This document shows, piece by piece, positions 44,712 to 53,009 of a stretch of DNA of 64,000 bases. This DNA is from Hyphomicrobium sp. (lineage in GTDB: Bacteria; Pseudomonadota; Alphaproteobacteria; Rhizobiales; Hyphomicrobiaceae), in assembly GCF_019753045.1 (NCBI RefSeq), contig NZ_JAIELN010000005.1, positions 1 to 64,000 of the forward strand. The letters run 5' to 3'. How positions within the stretch are numbered: the first letter of the stretch is position 1; the number at the start of each line of letters is the position of its first letter. Position numbers and translations under genes: made by a program. A model generated the notes under the pieces. The model ran no database searches, was not told where the DNA came from, and saw only the letters and a list, made by a program, of their open reading frames with translations.

Positions 44712-45559
44712 GGCGGGGAATATTCGGGGCATCCTCTGGTGACGCCATTCGCGCGCTCGTCCTGGCGGCTACAAGTGCGCTGGCATTCGGGCCGGCGGCC
44801 GCGGCCGATATGTCGGCGCGGGACGTCTCTCTCCTGGTGTTTCGAGCCGCTCCCGGAAGCCACCCTTCCCTCAATCATCGGGATCTGACGCGGCTTGATC
44901 TTTCGGGCCTCGACTTCAAGCAGGCGGACCTCAGTCAATCCAATCTGTTCGGAGCCGATCTTTCGGGTGCAAACCTTTCGGGAACGGATCTCTCCGGCGC
45001 GATACTGGACCGCGTCACTCTCGTCGGCGCGAAACTCGACGGCGCTCGCCTCGACAATGCGAGCCTGATGCGCCCATCGTCGTTCTCAACTCTCGCCCCA
45101 CTTCCGGCCGAGGCACCGAGCCTCAAGGGCGCGTCGATGCGGGGCGCGCGGTTTTTTGGAACCTTCGCGGGCTCGAATCTTGCCGGCGCCGACCTCACCG
45201 ATTCCCATTGTGCACCCACGTACACCACGGGCTTCATCGAACACATTTGGCGGACGGACTTTACGAGCGCGAATTTGGCGGGCGCCACTCTCACGCGCGC
45301 CGATATGGGCCGAGCGCAATTGAGTTTTGCGCGGCTCCATGGCGCCATCATGCGCGACGTTATCCTGCGAGGCGCAGACCTTTCGGGCGCCGATCTGACG
45401 AATGCCGATTTGTCGGGAGCCGATTTGACGGATGCTGACTTGACCGATGCGGATGTTCGCGGCGCCAATCTCTCAGGCACCAAACTTCGCAATGCCAAGG
45501 GATTGGATCGGCTCAGAGGCTTGGCGCTCGCTAAAAATTCGGACAAGAGCGTCCGCTAG
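44708..45559 (+). CDS. Exported pentapeptide-repeat protein
   Basis: A 283-residue protein with a signal peptide (cleavage likely after AFGPAAAA, near residue 32). Two runs of A(D/N)LSG-type pentapeptides, about residues 61-125 and 190-265, would fold as right-handed quadrilateral beta-helices. A ~65-residue insert with one cysteine separates them. Unlike Qnr-type proteins it is exported, so a gyrase-mimic role is unlikely; a periplasmic structural or binding role is inferred. The ATG overlaps the pncC stop (ATGA). Confidence 0.82.
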   Translation: MRRGIFGASSGDAIRALVLAATSALAFGPAAAADMSARDVSLLVFRAAPGSHPSLNHRDLTRLDLSGLDFKQADLSQSNLFGADLSGANLSGTDLSGAILDRVTLVGAKLDGARLDNASLMRPSSFSTLAPLPAEAPSLKGASMRGARFFGTFAGSNLAGADLTDSHCAPTYTTGFIEHIWRTDFTSANLAGATLTRADMGRAQLSFARLHGAIMRDVILRGADLSGADLTNADLSGADLTDADLTDADVRGANLSGTKLRNAKGLDRLRGLALAKNSDKSVR

Positions 45560-45568
45560 TTTTCGCCG

Positions 45569-46036
45569 TCAGGTTTCCGCCGTCTTGGGCGTCGCGCCAT
45601 AGACCTGAGAGGCGCGCTCCTCGAAGGCGTGGGTAAAACGACGGAATGCCTGATCGAACATTGCGCCCATGAGCGCGCCGAGCAGTTTCGAGCGAAATTC
45701 GTAGTCGATGAAAAAGTCGACCATCGAGCCCGATGCATTGTCCAAAAATTTCCAGCGATTTTCGAGGTGCTTGAAGGGACCGTCGAGGTAGCTGACATCG
45801 ATACGCCGGTCGGGCCTATCGATCACGACGCGTGTCGTGAAGCTTTCGGCGATCGATTTGTAGCCGATGCTCATCCGGGCGGTCAGTTCCTCTCCCCCGG
45901 CGGTTTGCTGGCGTGACAGGATCGTCAGGCCGGTGCAAAGCGGAAGGAAGTCGGGATATTTTTCGATGTCGGCGACGAGAGCAAACATTTGCTCGGCCGA
46001 AAAGCGGACATGGCGCTGGGTTGAGAAAGATGGCAT
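45569..46036 (-). CDS. Coq10/RatA-family START-like protein
   Basis: A 155-residue single-domain lipid-binding fold. RHVRFSAEQMFALVADIEKYPDFLPLC and FRRFTHAFEERASQVYG match the Coq10/RatA family. In alphaproteobacteria this protein is thought to bind ubiquinone intermediates; the RatA toxin annotation of E. coli is an alternative label. No antitoxin partner is adjacent. It converges on the pentapeptide gene with a 9-base gap. Confidence 0.9.
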   Translation of the reverse strand: MPSFSTQRHVRFSAEQMFALVADIEKYPDFLPLCTGLTILSRQQTAGGEELTARMSIGYKSIAESFTTRVVIDRPDRRIDVSYLDGPFKHLENRWKFLDNASGSMVDFFIDYEFRSKLLGALMGAMFDQAFRRFTHAFEERASQVYGATPKTAET

Positions 46037-46129
46037 GGCGCCGGTCTTATGGCACGGGTCGGCTCTGGGCGGAAAGCATATGCTTCAAGCGGCCGCACCG
46101 CTGCGCGGGGTTGATCGCGCCTTGTTCTA

Positions 46130-46384
46130 TCAGGCGATGAGGCGAGCGAGCAGCACGATCACGATCGCGCCGATCGCGGCGGTAACGACTTCCGACACGA
46201 AGGCGTTTCCGATACCGAGATTGATGCCCAGCGCCTTGAACAGGTAACCGCCGACGAAGGCGCCAATGATGCCGGTGATCAGGTATCGGATCAGACCGTC
46301 GCCTCCGACCACGAGAGACGCCAGAAAGCCGGCGATGATCCCGATAATTGCGAAGATCACCAAATCGCGCGTTTGACTGTCCAT
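46130..46384 (-). CDS. GlsB/YeaQ/YmgE family membrane protein
   Basis: An 84-residue inner-membrane protein of three helices with the glycine-rich signature IIGIIAGFLASLVVGGDGL, ITGIIGAFVGGYLF and TAAIGAIVIVLL. The family is induced by stress in enterobacteria; molecular function is unknown. It is upstream of the Coq10-like gene and downstream of the small lipoprotein gene, all on the minus strand but with gaps near 90 bases. Confidence 0.88.
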   Translation of the reverse strand: MDSQTRDLVIFAIIGIIAGFLASLVVGGDGLIRYLITGIIGAFVGGYLFKALGINLGIGNAFVSEVVTAAIGAIVIVLLARLIA

Positions 46385-46469
46385 GTTAGCTCCGAAGGCT
46401 TTCCGCTTCGAAACGGCGGCAACTGAACCGCAGTTTCCGGTTCGTCACTGTGGAATCAAAACGGGGCGC

Positions 46470-46757
46470 TCAAACGTGGCAGCGAGCACCCAGGTACTGG
46501 TTGAGCAGGTCGTTGTACTTGTCGACGTCCGCGCGTTGGGCCGGCGTAAGCTTGCCGCCGCCGCTGGCGCGTTCGACTTGAGCGGGAACGCCTTTAGAAT
46601 CCAGTCGATTGAGTTCGCCGCGAATCGAACCGCACGATTCGCCCGGAGGAAGTGGCCTTGCTCCCGGATCGCCGCCGGTCGTTCCCGCAGCCCCACCGCA
46701 TCCCTGCAGCGCGCAGCCAAGAGCGATTACAAAACCAACCGCTAAACAACCCCGCAT
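46470..46757 (-). CDS. Small putative lipoprotein
   Basis: A 95-residue product with a signal sequence ending in the lipobox-like LQGC near residue 18, a glycine/proline-rich linker and a short helical C-terminal part (LTPAQRADVDKYNDLLNQYLGARC). Two further cysteines (SCGS and the near-terminal C) could form a disulphide. ATG at 46757 is chosen; an in-frame GTG at 46769 would add four residues. Family not recognised. Confidence 0.65.
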   Translation of the reverse strand: MRGCLAVGFVIALGCALQGCGGAAGTTGGDPGARPLPPGESCGSIRGELNRLDSKGVPAQVERASGGGKLTPAQRADVDKYNDLLNQYLGARCHV

Positions 46758-46959
46758 TATCCGTCTCACTCAGCTTGAATTTAGGAAGAGGTTCCCAAGG
46801 AAGGCTCTTCTATCGTGGCAGAGATCACAGCCAGGGAGCCTTCGCAATCCCCCGTGGCCTTCCTGTGGCACTGATGCAGCAACAGAAATTCCAAAACACC
46901 TGTTTTCCACACGCCGAAAAAGCGTGCGTGCCATCGTCGCGTCAATGCTCGGGATCAGG

Positions 46960-47346
46960 TCAGTTCGCGGCAGGAGTCGTTGCTGCTGCGGCCGGTTTCG
47001 CCGCCTGTTGCGACGCGACCTGGTTGGGAACGCCCGTGCCACAGCGTGTCTGATACTCGCCGTAGGCCTTGTTGAGCTCGGCCTGCTTCTGGAGAGCTGC
47101 GCGCTTCACAGAAACCTTGTCGCCTTTTCCGTCAGCCGCCTTCTCGAGTCGCTCGATTGTGCCGTCACCCTTCAACGTCGTGATCTGACTGGCAAGCGAG
47201 GCGCAGACAGGGTCCGATTTCGCTGCTGTCTTCTCCGGAGACGTTACCGAAGCGGTTGAAAGATCAAAACCCGAGTTTGCACATCCGCACGTAAGCGCCG
47301 CCGCAACGACGACGAAACCGATTTTGCCAATATGAACTTTTCTCAT
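46960..47346 (-). CDS. Small exported Ala-rich protein, possible lipoprotein
   Basis: A 128-residue product with an N-terminal signal (MRKVHIGKIGFVVVAAALTCGCANSG). The cysteine context does not fit the lipobox well, so lipid attachment is uncertain. The mature part has two cysteines, a helical middle (RAALQKQAELNKAYGEYQTRCG) and an Ala/Pro-rich tail. GGGGG lies upstream of the ATG at 47346. It resembles the neighbouring lipoprotein in layout (two mature Cys flanking a Lys/Gln-rich helix) more than in sequence. Confidence 0.6.
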   Translation of the reverse strand: MRKVHIGKIGFVVVAAALTCGCANSGFDLSTASVTSPEKTAAKSDPVCASLASQITTLKGDGTIERLEKAADGKGDKVSVKRAALQKQAELNKAYGEYQTRCGTGVPNQVASQQAAKPAAAATTPAAN

Positions 47347-47580
47347 CGAAACCCCCAGAGAGTTGCCACCCACAACTCAACGCGCACGCACCGATTGTTA
47401 GCGATCCGAGAGGACGCGGCGCAAGGAGGGGCACCCCTGTCATCCCCCGCCAAAGCGCGGGCAAGTTCCGAAAGTGTGGAGATCAAATATCTGGCGCAAA
47501 TCGGCAACAGAGCGGAGAGCACGCCCCCTGTTCATGGCGCGCTTTACACCCGCTGCACCAGGAAGCCCGCTTGTCGAGCG

Positions 47581-47910
47581 CTAGTGGGTGACGCGCTTAC
47601 GGCTTTTGCCGTAGGCAGCCAATTCGTTCTTCGGGAAAGCCTCGTCGAAGCCCTTACGGACGGCCGCGATCATGCGCTGTTCGCCCGATTCTCCGTTCGC
47701 GGAAGCCGAACGCGCGACGTGGTGCCCGATCTGCGCGAGCAATCTGCCCCATTCTTCCAATCGCGGCCCGAACGCTTCGCCGTTGAGGGTTACCACGAGT
47801 GCGCCGTCCGCCACCCAAGCTCTGATAAGTTCGACGGCCTGCTCGGCCTCCGGCACTTCTTCCGGAATATCGAGTTCGAGGAGGACGTCGGAATCCTGCA
47901 GGTCTGACAT
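47581..47910 (-). CDS. DUF5076 domain protein
   Basis: A 109-residue soluble acidic protein. EEVPEAEQAVELIRAWVADGALVVTLNGEAF, then WGRLLAQIGHHVAR, matches what I recall of DUF5076, a family confined to alphaproteobacteria and often near ftsB and eno. Function is unknown. GGGGAG lies about 8 bases before the ATG. Neither eno nor the pdh genes are next to it here. Confidence 0.65.
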   Translation of the reverse strand: MSDLQDSDVLLELDIPEEVPEAEQAVELIRAWVADGALVVTLNGEAFGPRLEEWGRLLAQIGHHVARSASANGESGEQRMIAAVRKGFDEAFPKNELAAYGKSRKRVTH

Positions 47911-48046
47911 TTCATGGACTCCCCTCGATGCACCAAACGCATCTCTGACGTAGCCACTCTCGGCCTGGTGCTCAAGCGGCGATTATCCCACGGGAGCACT
48001 CATTTGGAGCTGCGAGATGCCAAGGCGTAGTAATCAACTACGGTGC

Positions 48047-48328
48047 TTATTGGGCGGTGATGATTTTGTCGTCGGCGCGCACATAGCCGAGCATGTCGCG
48101 CGCGGTCTCTTCCACGATATCGGCGTTCGGGACTTCGGGAGACAGTAGCGCCACGTCATGGCGGAGTTTCGTGCGCACACTTTCGAGACCTTTGATCTCG
48201 AAATCGAGAAGCGCCGAGCGCTCGACGAGGCCAGCCCGCGCCTCGAGACCGTGCCGTCCATATCGAATGTGGTAGGCGAAATAGCTCGTCAGGGCGATAC
48301 AGGCCAAAGTAATCGCGAACTGCTCCAT
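48047..48328 (-). CDS. ftsB: FtsB/DivIC-like septum formation initiator
   Basis: A 93-residue bitopic protein with one N-terminal membrane helix (FAITLACIALTSYFAYHI) and a coiled coil of about 50 residues (RSALLDFEIKGLESVRTKLRHDVALL), then the conserved end EETARDMLGYVRADDKII. FtsB joins FtsL and FtsQ in the divisome and helps activate septal peptidoglycan synthesis. The upstream in-frame ATG at 48379 would place a charged extension before the helix, so 48328 is preferred. Confidence 0.85.
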   Translation of the reverse strand: MEQFAITLACIALTSYFAYHIRYGRHGLEARAGLVERSALLDFEIKGLESVRTKLRHDVALLSPEVPNADIVEETARDMLGYVRADDKIITAQ

Positions 48329-48545
48329 GAGCCGCCCGGCTCCATTCGGCCTGTTCGTTGAGTGGCTCAAGTAACGCAATTGGCGATCCCGAGAAGAGAG
48401 GGCGAGATCGACGGTATATGAGGGGGCCGATTAAGAGCGGGTAAACCCGGTGTCCAGGAACGGACAGCTGACTGACGGGCATGTCAGAAGTGAGCGCTGA
48501 TGGGCAGAATCGCGCGGAAGAGCGAGGCCAGACGGCCGCTCGCAT

Positions 48546-48902
48546 CTAGAAGCGGTGTTTCACCGATCCGTGGATCATCAGGTCTTTCTGATCATCGGAA
48601 TTCTGAGAATCGGGAAGGTTGGGAGCTTTGTTAGTGTCCTCGGCTGCGCCGTACAGAAGATCGAGCCCGAAGTCCATTTTCGGCAATGTGCCGATTTTGC
48701 CGAGACCGGGAATTCTGATTTCGGTTCCCTCGGTTCTGGAAGGATTAGCGGTAGCGGGATCTTGCTCTTGAGCCTTCGGGGCATCAGGCACGGCCATGCC
48801 GCCAGGGATCGCCCCGCGTTGCTCTTCCATTGACAATACACTGGTGCTCGCCGCGGCGGCCAACGCCACCAGCATGCCAGTCACCATAATCAATCGTCTC
48901 AC
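48546..48902 (-). CDS. Exported hypothetical protein
   Basis: A 118-residue product, not recognised. GTG at 48902 has GGGG a few bases upstream and gives a typical signal peptide (RRLIMVTGMLVALAAAASTSVLS). The mature part is hydrophilic, with IRIPGLGKIGTLPKMDFGLDLLYG as its only patterned region, and ends IHGSVKHRF; the terminal Phe is outer-membrane-like but the protein is too short for a barrel. It is separate from the ftsB and porin genes. Confidence 0.55.
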   Translation of the reverse strand: MRRLIMVTGMLVALAAAASTSVLSMEEQRGAIPGGMAVPDAPKAQEQDPATANPSRTEGTEIRIPGLGKIGTLPKMDFGLDLLYGAAEDTNKAPNLPDSQNSDDQKDLMIHGSVKHRF

Positions 48903-49110
48903 GTCTACCCCGCAATGCCTCGAAAGCACGCACATGTCGTAGTGTTGCGCGGTAGATAGCAGAAGTTCAATGGCATTAGCCCATCCTTAACTGGACAGAG
49001 GACGTTTCTTATCGTCGCTGTTGTAGCATAGCCATGTTGCTAGGACGACACACGTTTCCAGGGGTTCGCGCCCGCAGCTGGTCACGAAGTTCAGATTGCG
49101 AATCCTCAAC

Positions 49111-49137
49111 AAAAAGGGGCCGCCCGGAGGCAGCCCC
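49111..49137 (-). terminator. Rho-independent terminator of the porin gene
   Basis: On the minus strand GGGGCTGCC (49129-49137) pairs with GGCGGCCCC (49116-49124) over 9 positions with one G-T pair and a 4-base loop, then TTTTTG. It lies 30 bases after the porin stop. Confidence 0.9.
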
Positions 49138-49167
49138 AATACTCTGACGCAGACGGGAGATAAGCGA

Positions 49168-50472
49168 TCAGAATCTCAGCAGTGCGCCCATGATGACCAT
49201 GTCGAATGCATCAAGGCTGAGCCGCGTGTCAGCTGTGTTGGTTATCGAACCGTCAGCATGACGGTACATGACATACAGATCCATGGCTGCAGGTTCGATG
49301 TTTTGGATGATACCTGCACCGGCGAAGTTGATGTCCGTCGATTGCAGGTTGCCGCCGTTGAAGTTTACGTTCAGCTTGCTGCCGCCGTTATCGTTGCGAT
49401 ATTCGCCGAAGATGGTCGTCTTGCCGATCGGCATCCACTTCTGCTCGATACCACCCTGGATATACCAGAGCGTGCTGGTCGCATCAGCGCCGGGATCGCT
49501 CTCGCGAATGCGGTTATCGGTGTTCTGCGCAAATCCGCCATAAACGAACAAGCCCGTGGGAACGTGCTGGATCGTTGCTGCCGTGCCGAAAAGTTCGCAA
49601 TTTTGAGCCGAGAGGCCTTTCGAGCACGCCGATATATTCTCGTCCGAGTTCTTCCCGTAGCCGGCCTTGCCAAGGACTTTGAAGTCGCCCCACTGGCCGG
49701 TGTAGGTCAGCGCCACGCCCCAAAGGTCGTCTTCTCCCCAGCTTGCGGTCACTACGAAGCCAGCGATCGTCGGCGAGTCGTAACGGACGATGTTACGACG
49801 TCCGTCCTGACCAACGGTACCATTGTCAACGCCAGCGAGGATGTTGCCCCAGGTGACACCATTGCCACCGCCGACCTGCGCGCCGTTATGACGGAGAAAA
49901 AAGCCACCCTGGTAGACGGCCGGAGCCTGCGCGTCCGAGAAGTTGCGTGTGTTGACGCCGTCGGCATCGTCAAGCAAGTGATAGAGTGCGGTACCTTCTT
50001 GGCCGACCGTGAGCTTGCCATAATCCTTACTCTTCAGCCACCAGTTGCTCTTACGAACGGTGAGAGCGTTGCTGTTGGAAGAAGAGGGAGAATTCTGGTT
50101 GAAACCGTTCAGTGGATTGCCTTGAGCACCAATTTCAAGGGTGTAACCAGCAGAGAAGCCTGGAGCGATCTGAGCTTCGCCGTTGAACTTGACGCGGGAC
50201 TGTTCCAGTGTGTTCGTGCCGACGTAGGCGTTGCGCTCGCTGCCATCATCCCAAGCGAAAACCGCTTCGTTCACCCAACCTGTAATGGTCAGCGAAACCT
50301 TGCGGTTACCTTTGCGGGCCGACGTGGCTTCAAGTTCGGCAACGCGTTCTTCGAGATCGGCGCAGCAATCGCCGCCGAGATCGGCTGCTTGAGCCGGTGT
50401 AAATCCAATGGCCAACCCGAAGGCCGCCACTAACGCCATACGGCTACTAGACAATTTGAATACCGACTTCAT
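49168..50472 (-). CDS. Outer-membrane porin
   Basis: A 434-residue porin of the alphaproteobacterial type. It has a signal peptide (cleavage after PAQA), a short N-terminal helical segment (CCADLEERVAELEATSARKG) that may contact peptidoglycan or make a coiled coil, then beta-barrel strands beginning KVSLTITGWVNEAV, and a terminal Phe (MGALLRF) for BAM recognition. ATG at 50472 is fixed by GAGGGG upstream. Two adjacent cysteines plus a second Cys pair in a loop (SACSKGLSAQNC) could form disulphides. Confidence 0.9.
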   Translation of the reverse strand: MKSVFKLSSSRMALVAAFGLAIGFTPAQAADLGGDCCADLEERVAELEATSARKGNRKVSLTITGWVNEAVFAWDDGSERNAYVGTNTLEQSRVKFNGEAQIAPGFSAGYTLEIGAQGNPLNGFNQNSPSSSNSNALTVRKSNWWLKSKDYGKLTVGQEGTALYHLLDDADGVNTRNFSDAQAPAVYQGGFFLRHNGAQVGGGNGVTWGNILAGVDNGTVGQDGRRNIVRYDSPTIAGFVVTASWGEDDLWGVALTYTGQWGDFKVLGKAGYGKNSDENISACSKGLSAQNCELFGTAATIQHVPTGLFVYGGFAQNTDNRIRESDPGADATSTLWYIQGGIEQKWMPIGKTTIFGEYRNDNGGSKLNVNFNGGNLQSTDINFAGAGIIQNIEPAAMDLYVMYRHADGSITNTADTRLSLDAFDMVIMGALLRF

Positions 50473-50707
50473 CGGTGCCCCTCTGTTTACAGACCCCAAA
50501 TTTGACGACGCGCAATCCCCTTCGCGTCGGGCGATTTTTCGCCGTAGCCCCTGAGAAGTTTTTCTCCGTGAGCAACTTACGTGTCTGCTAACCACGCCAA
50601 TTTAACAGATGCGTGACAGTCCGGCCCCAAACAGCGTTGCACGCCTGCAACGGCTGCCCTTTGGAGCATTTCTGTGTTTCAATGATCACACTTTCAGGGG
50701 CTAAGGC

Positions 50708-51943
50708 ATGAGCCGAGAAGACATTTTTGACATTGCTGTCGTGGGCGCCGGCCCTGCCGGGCTCATTACAGGATTGTCCTGTGCGGTGTCGGGACTTAGC
50801 ACCGCCGTACTCGGCCCGCGCTCCAGTATTGCCGACGGGCGCACATCGGCGCTCTTCGGCGGTTCCATCGATCTTCTGAAAGCTGTCGGGGTCTGGCCGG
50901 CGCTCGCCGATGTCTCCGCGCCCATTTCCGGAATCAGCATTGCGGATGCGAGCGGCGGCTTGCTGAGCGCGCCGGAGGTGCATTTCCAGGCAAAGGAAAT
51001 CGAACTCGACGCCTTTGGCTACAATGTCCCGAATGTCCTCCTCACCCAGGCTCTCGAGGACGCGAGCGCTGGGCGCGTGAACCGCGTTATCTGCGCAGGC
51101 GTGACGGGCTTCGCCTCGGCAGCCGATCATGTTGTGGTCTCGGACAGCGACGGGAACGAGATCCGGGCGCGGCTCGTCGTGGCGGCGGACGGCAGGGCAT
51201 CTTCGGCGCGGCGGTTCGCCGGCATCGAGGTTTCGACCTGGTCGTATCCGCAGTCGGCAATCGTCGCGACCTTCCGGCACCAGCGTCCGCATCGGGGCAT
51301 ATCGACCGAGTTGCATCGGCGCGCCGGGCCGTTGACCGTTGTTCCCGGCCAATCCGGGCTGTCCCACCTCGTTTGGGTCGATACTCCCGAAGAGGCCGCG
51401 AGATTGCTTGCGCTTGATGATGTGGATTTTGCCCGTGCGCTCAATGCAGAACTCAAAGGACATTTGGGCGCGCTTTCGGAGTTCTCCCCGCGGCAGGCCT
51501 TTCGGCTGACGGGACAAACCGCGCGCTCGCTCGGCAAAAACAGGGTTGTGCTCGCCGGTGAAGCTGCCCATGTCATTCCGCCAATCGGCGCGCAGGGTCT
51601 CAATCTCAGCTTCCGGGATGCGGCTACCATTGCCGAGATAGCCAGCGAGGCGAAACGTAATGGATCGGATGTCGGCGGCGACGCTACGCTCGCTCGTTAT
51701 GAAGGCGCGCGACGCAGAGACATTGCGACGCGGGTTTTCGCAGTCGACATTCTGAACCGGTCGCTCCTGAGCAACCTGCCGGGCGTCGGCCTCGCCCGCG
51801 GGTTTGGCCTCTTTGCACTTGCTTCCAGCCCCGCCTTGCGGGTTCGGATCATGCGGGAAGGTTTCAGACCGTCCGCTTCGACTCCCGACTTGATGGCCTC
51901 GCCCGCGGCTCTGACCGGGGGAAATAGGGCGATGGACGCTTGA
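50708..51943 (+). CDS. UbiH/UbiF-family ubiquinone hydroxylase
   Basis: A 411-residue FAD hydroxylase. It shows VVGAGPAGLITGL at the N-terminus, the DG motif VVAADGRASSARRFAG, and LAGEAAHVIPPIGAQGLNLSFRDA, the form typical of ubiquinone-ring hydroxylases rather than of the PHBH-like protein at 29823. Which ring position it hydroxylates cannot be told. It is divergent from the porin gene and 21 bases upstream of the acyltransferase. Confidence 0.9.
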   Translation: MSREDIFDIAVVGAGPAGLITGLSCAVSGLSTAVLGPRSSIADGRTSALFGGSIDLLKAVGVWPALADVSAPISGISIADASGGLLSAPEVHFQAKEIELDAFGYNVPNVLLTQALEDASAGRVNRVICAGVTGFASAADHVVVSDSDGNEIRARLVVAADGRASSARRFAGIEVSTWSYPQSAIVATFRHQRPHRGISTELHRRAGPLTVVPGQSGLSHLVWVDTPEEAARLLALDDVDFARALNAELKGHLGALSEFSPRQAFRLTGQTARSLGKNRVVLAGEAAHVIPPIGAQGLNLSFRDAATIAEIASEAKRNGSDVGGDATLARYEGARRRDIATRVFAVDILNRSLLSNLPGVGLARGFGLFALASSPALRVRIMREGFRPSASTPDLMASPAALTGGNRAMDA

Positions 51944-51964
51944 CGGGCCCCTCGTCGGCGGAGC

Positions 51965-52924
51965 ATGACCCTCGGTCAACGGCAATACGAGGGTCGGGCA
52001 CTGTCCACGCCAGAAGTTTCACGGCTGCGCGATTTGCAGTTCAGGCTGGAGTATTGGCTGCTTCGGGGTGTTGCCGGGGTGGTCCGCTCGGTGCCTCTCG
52101 ACGCTGCGACGCATTTTTCGGCCTGGTGCTGGCGCCGTCTGGCGCCCAGGATCAACCCGAAGCGCCACAATCGAGCGCTCGACAATCTGAGGATCGCTTT
52201 TCCGGAGAAGTCGGAAAAGGAACGCGAAGCCATTGCGCTCGCCCATTGGGAAAACCTCGGGCGCGTCATGGCCGAGACGATGCGCATCGATCAGATCATC
52301 GCCGAGCCGTCGCGGCTCACCATCAAGAACCCTGAGGTCTTCAACCGATATTCGAGCAAGCTCGGGCCGATTGTCGGCGCGTCGCTTCACATGGGGAACT
52401 GGGAGCTTGCCATCTGGCCGTTGACGATCTCGGGCGCCAATCCCGCGTGCGTCTATCGCACCGTCAACAATCCCTACATCGACCAATATGTCCGTTATCA
52501 GCGCCGCGATCTTTATCCAGGCGGTCTTTTCGGCCGAGGCAAAGTCGAGGGCGATCACGGCGAAAGCCAGAAAACCGCGCGGGTCATCATGGATTACGTT
52601 CGCAACGGCGGCCGTCTCGGCGTCGTTTGCGATCTCTATGATCATACCGGACTTCCGGTCCCGTTCTTCGGAAGAGACGCCCGCACTGTCAGCATCCCGG
52701 CGATGATCGCGCGCCGGGTAGGCGCTCGTATTTGGATGGCTCGATGCCGGCGCATCGGCCGGGACAGCCGTTTCGAGATCGAGCTCAAAGAACTTCGCGT
52801 ACCGCGAACGGCCAACCAGGGCGAGGACGTGAAGTGGGCGACGGCCGAGATGACCCGTCAATTCGAAGCCTGGGTGAGAGAATTCCCAGAACAGTGGATG
52901 TGGTCGAACCGTCGCTGGAAATGA
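51965..52924 (+). CDS. LpxL/HtrB-like lipid A acyltransferase
   Basis: A 319-residue membrane-associated acyltransferase that adds a secondary acyl chain to lipid A. The catalytic HX4E motif appears as HMGNWE near residue 142, with the substrate-binding segment VYRTVNNPYIDQYV and the C-terminal WVREFPEQWMWSNRRWK typical of the family. It fits the LPS theme of the lpt genes elsewhere in the window. It is probably cotranscribed with the UbiH-like gene. Confidence 0.92.
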   Translation: MTLGQRQYEGRALSTPEVSRLRDLQFRLEYWLLRGVAGVVRSVPLDAATHFSAWCWRRLAPRINPKRHNRALDNLRIAFPEKSEKEREAIALAHWENLGRVMAETMRIDQIIAEPSRLTIKNPEVFNRYSSKLGPIVGASLHMGNWELAIWPLTISGANPACVYRTVNNPYIDQYVRYQRRDLYPGGLFGRGKVEGDHGESQKTARVIMDYVRNGGRLGVVCDLYDHTGLPVPFFGRDARTVSIPAMIARRVGARIWMARCRRIGRDSRFEIELKELRVPRTANQGEDVKWATAEMTRQFEAWVREFPEQWMWSNRRWK

Positions 52925-53009
52925 GCTTCGGACGTTGCCTCCGGACCTGAATAGGAACTTCGGGTCGATCGGTTGCGTTTTCCGAGGTTGAACCGCGACG
53001 GAGCGCCGG

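Noticed and set aside
45569-46036. RatA-type toxin of a toxin-antitoxin system
   Set aside because: No RatB-like partner is adjacent, and the Coq10-type ubiquinone-binding role fits alphaproteobacterial homologues better.
49096-50433. A 445-codon open frame on the plus strand opposite the porin gene
   Set aside because: It is a shadow of the porin reading frame in GC-rich DNA. Its translation has no recognisable motif, and it runs through the porin terminator.
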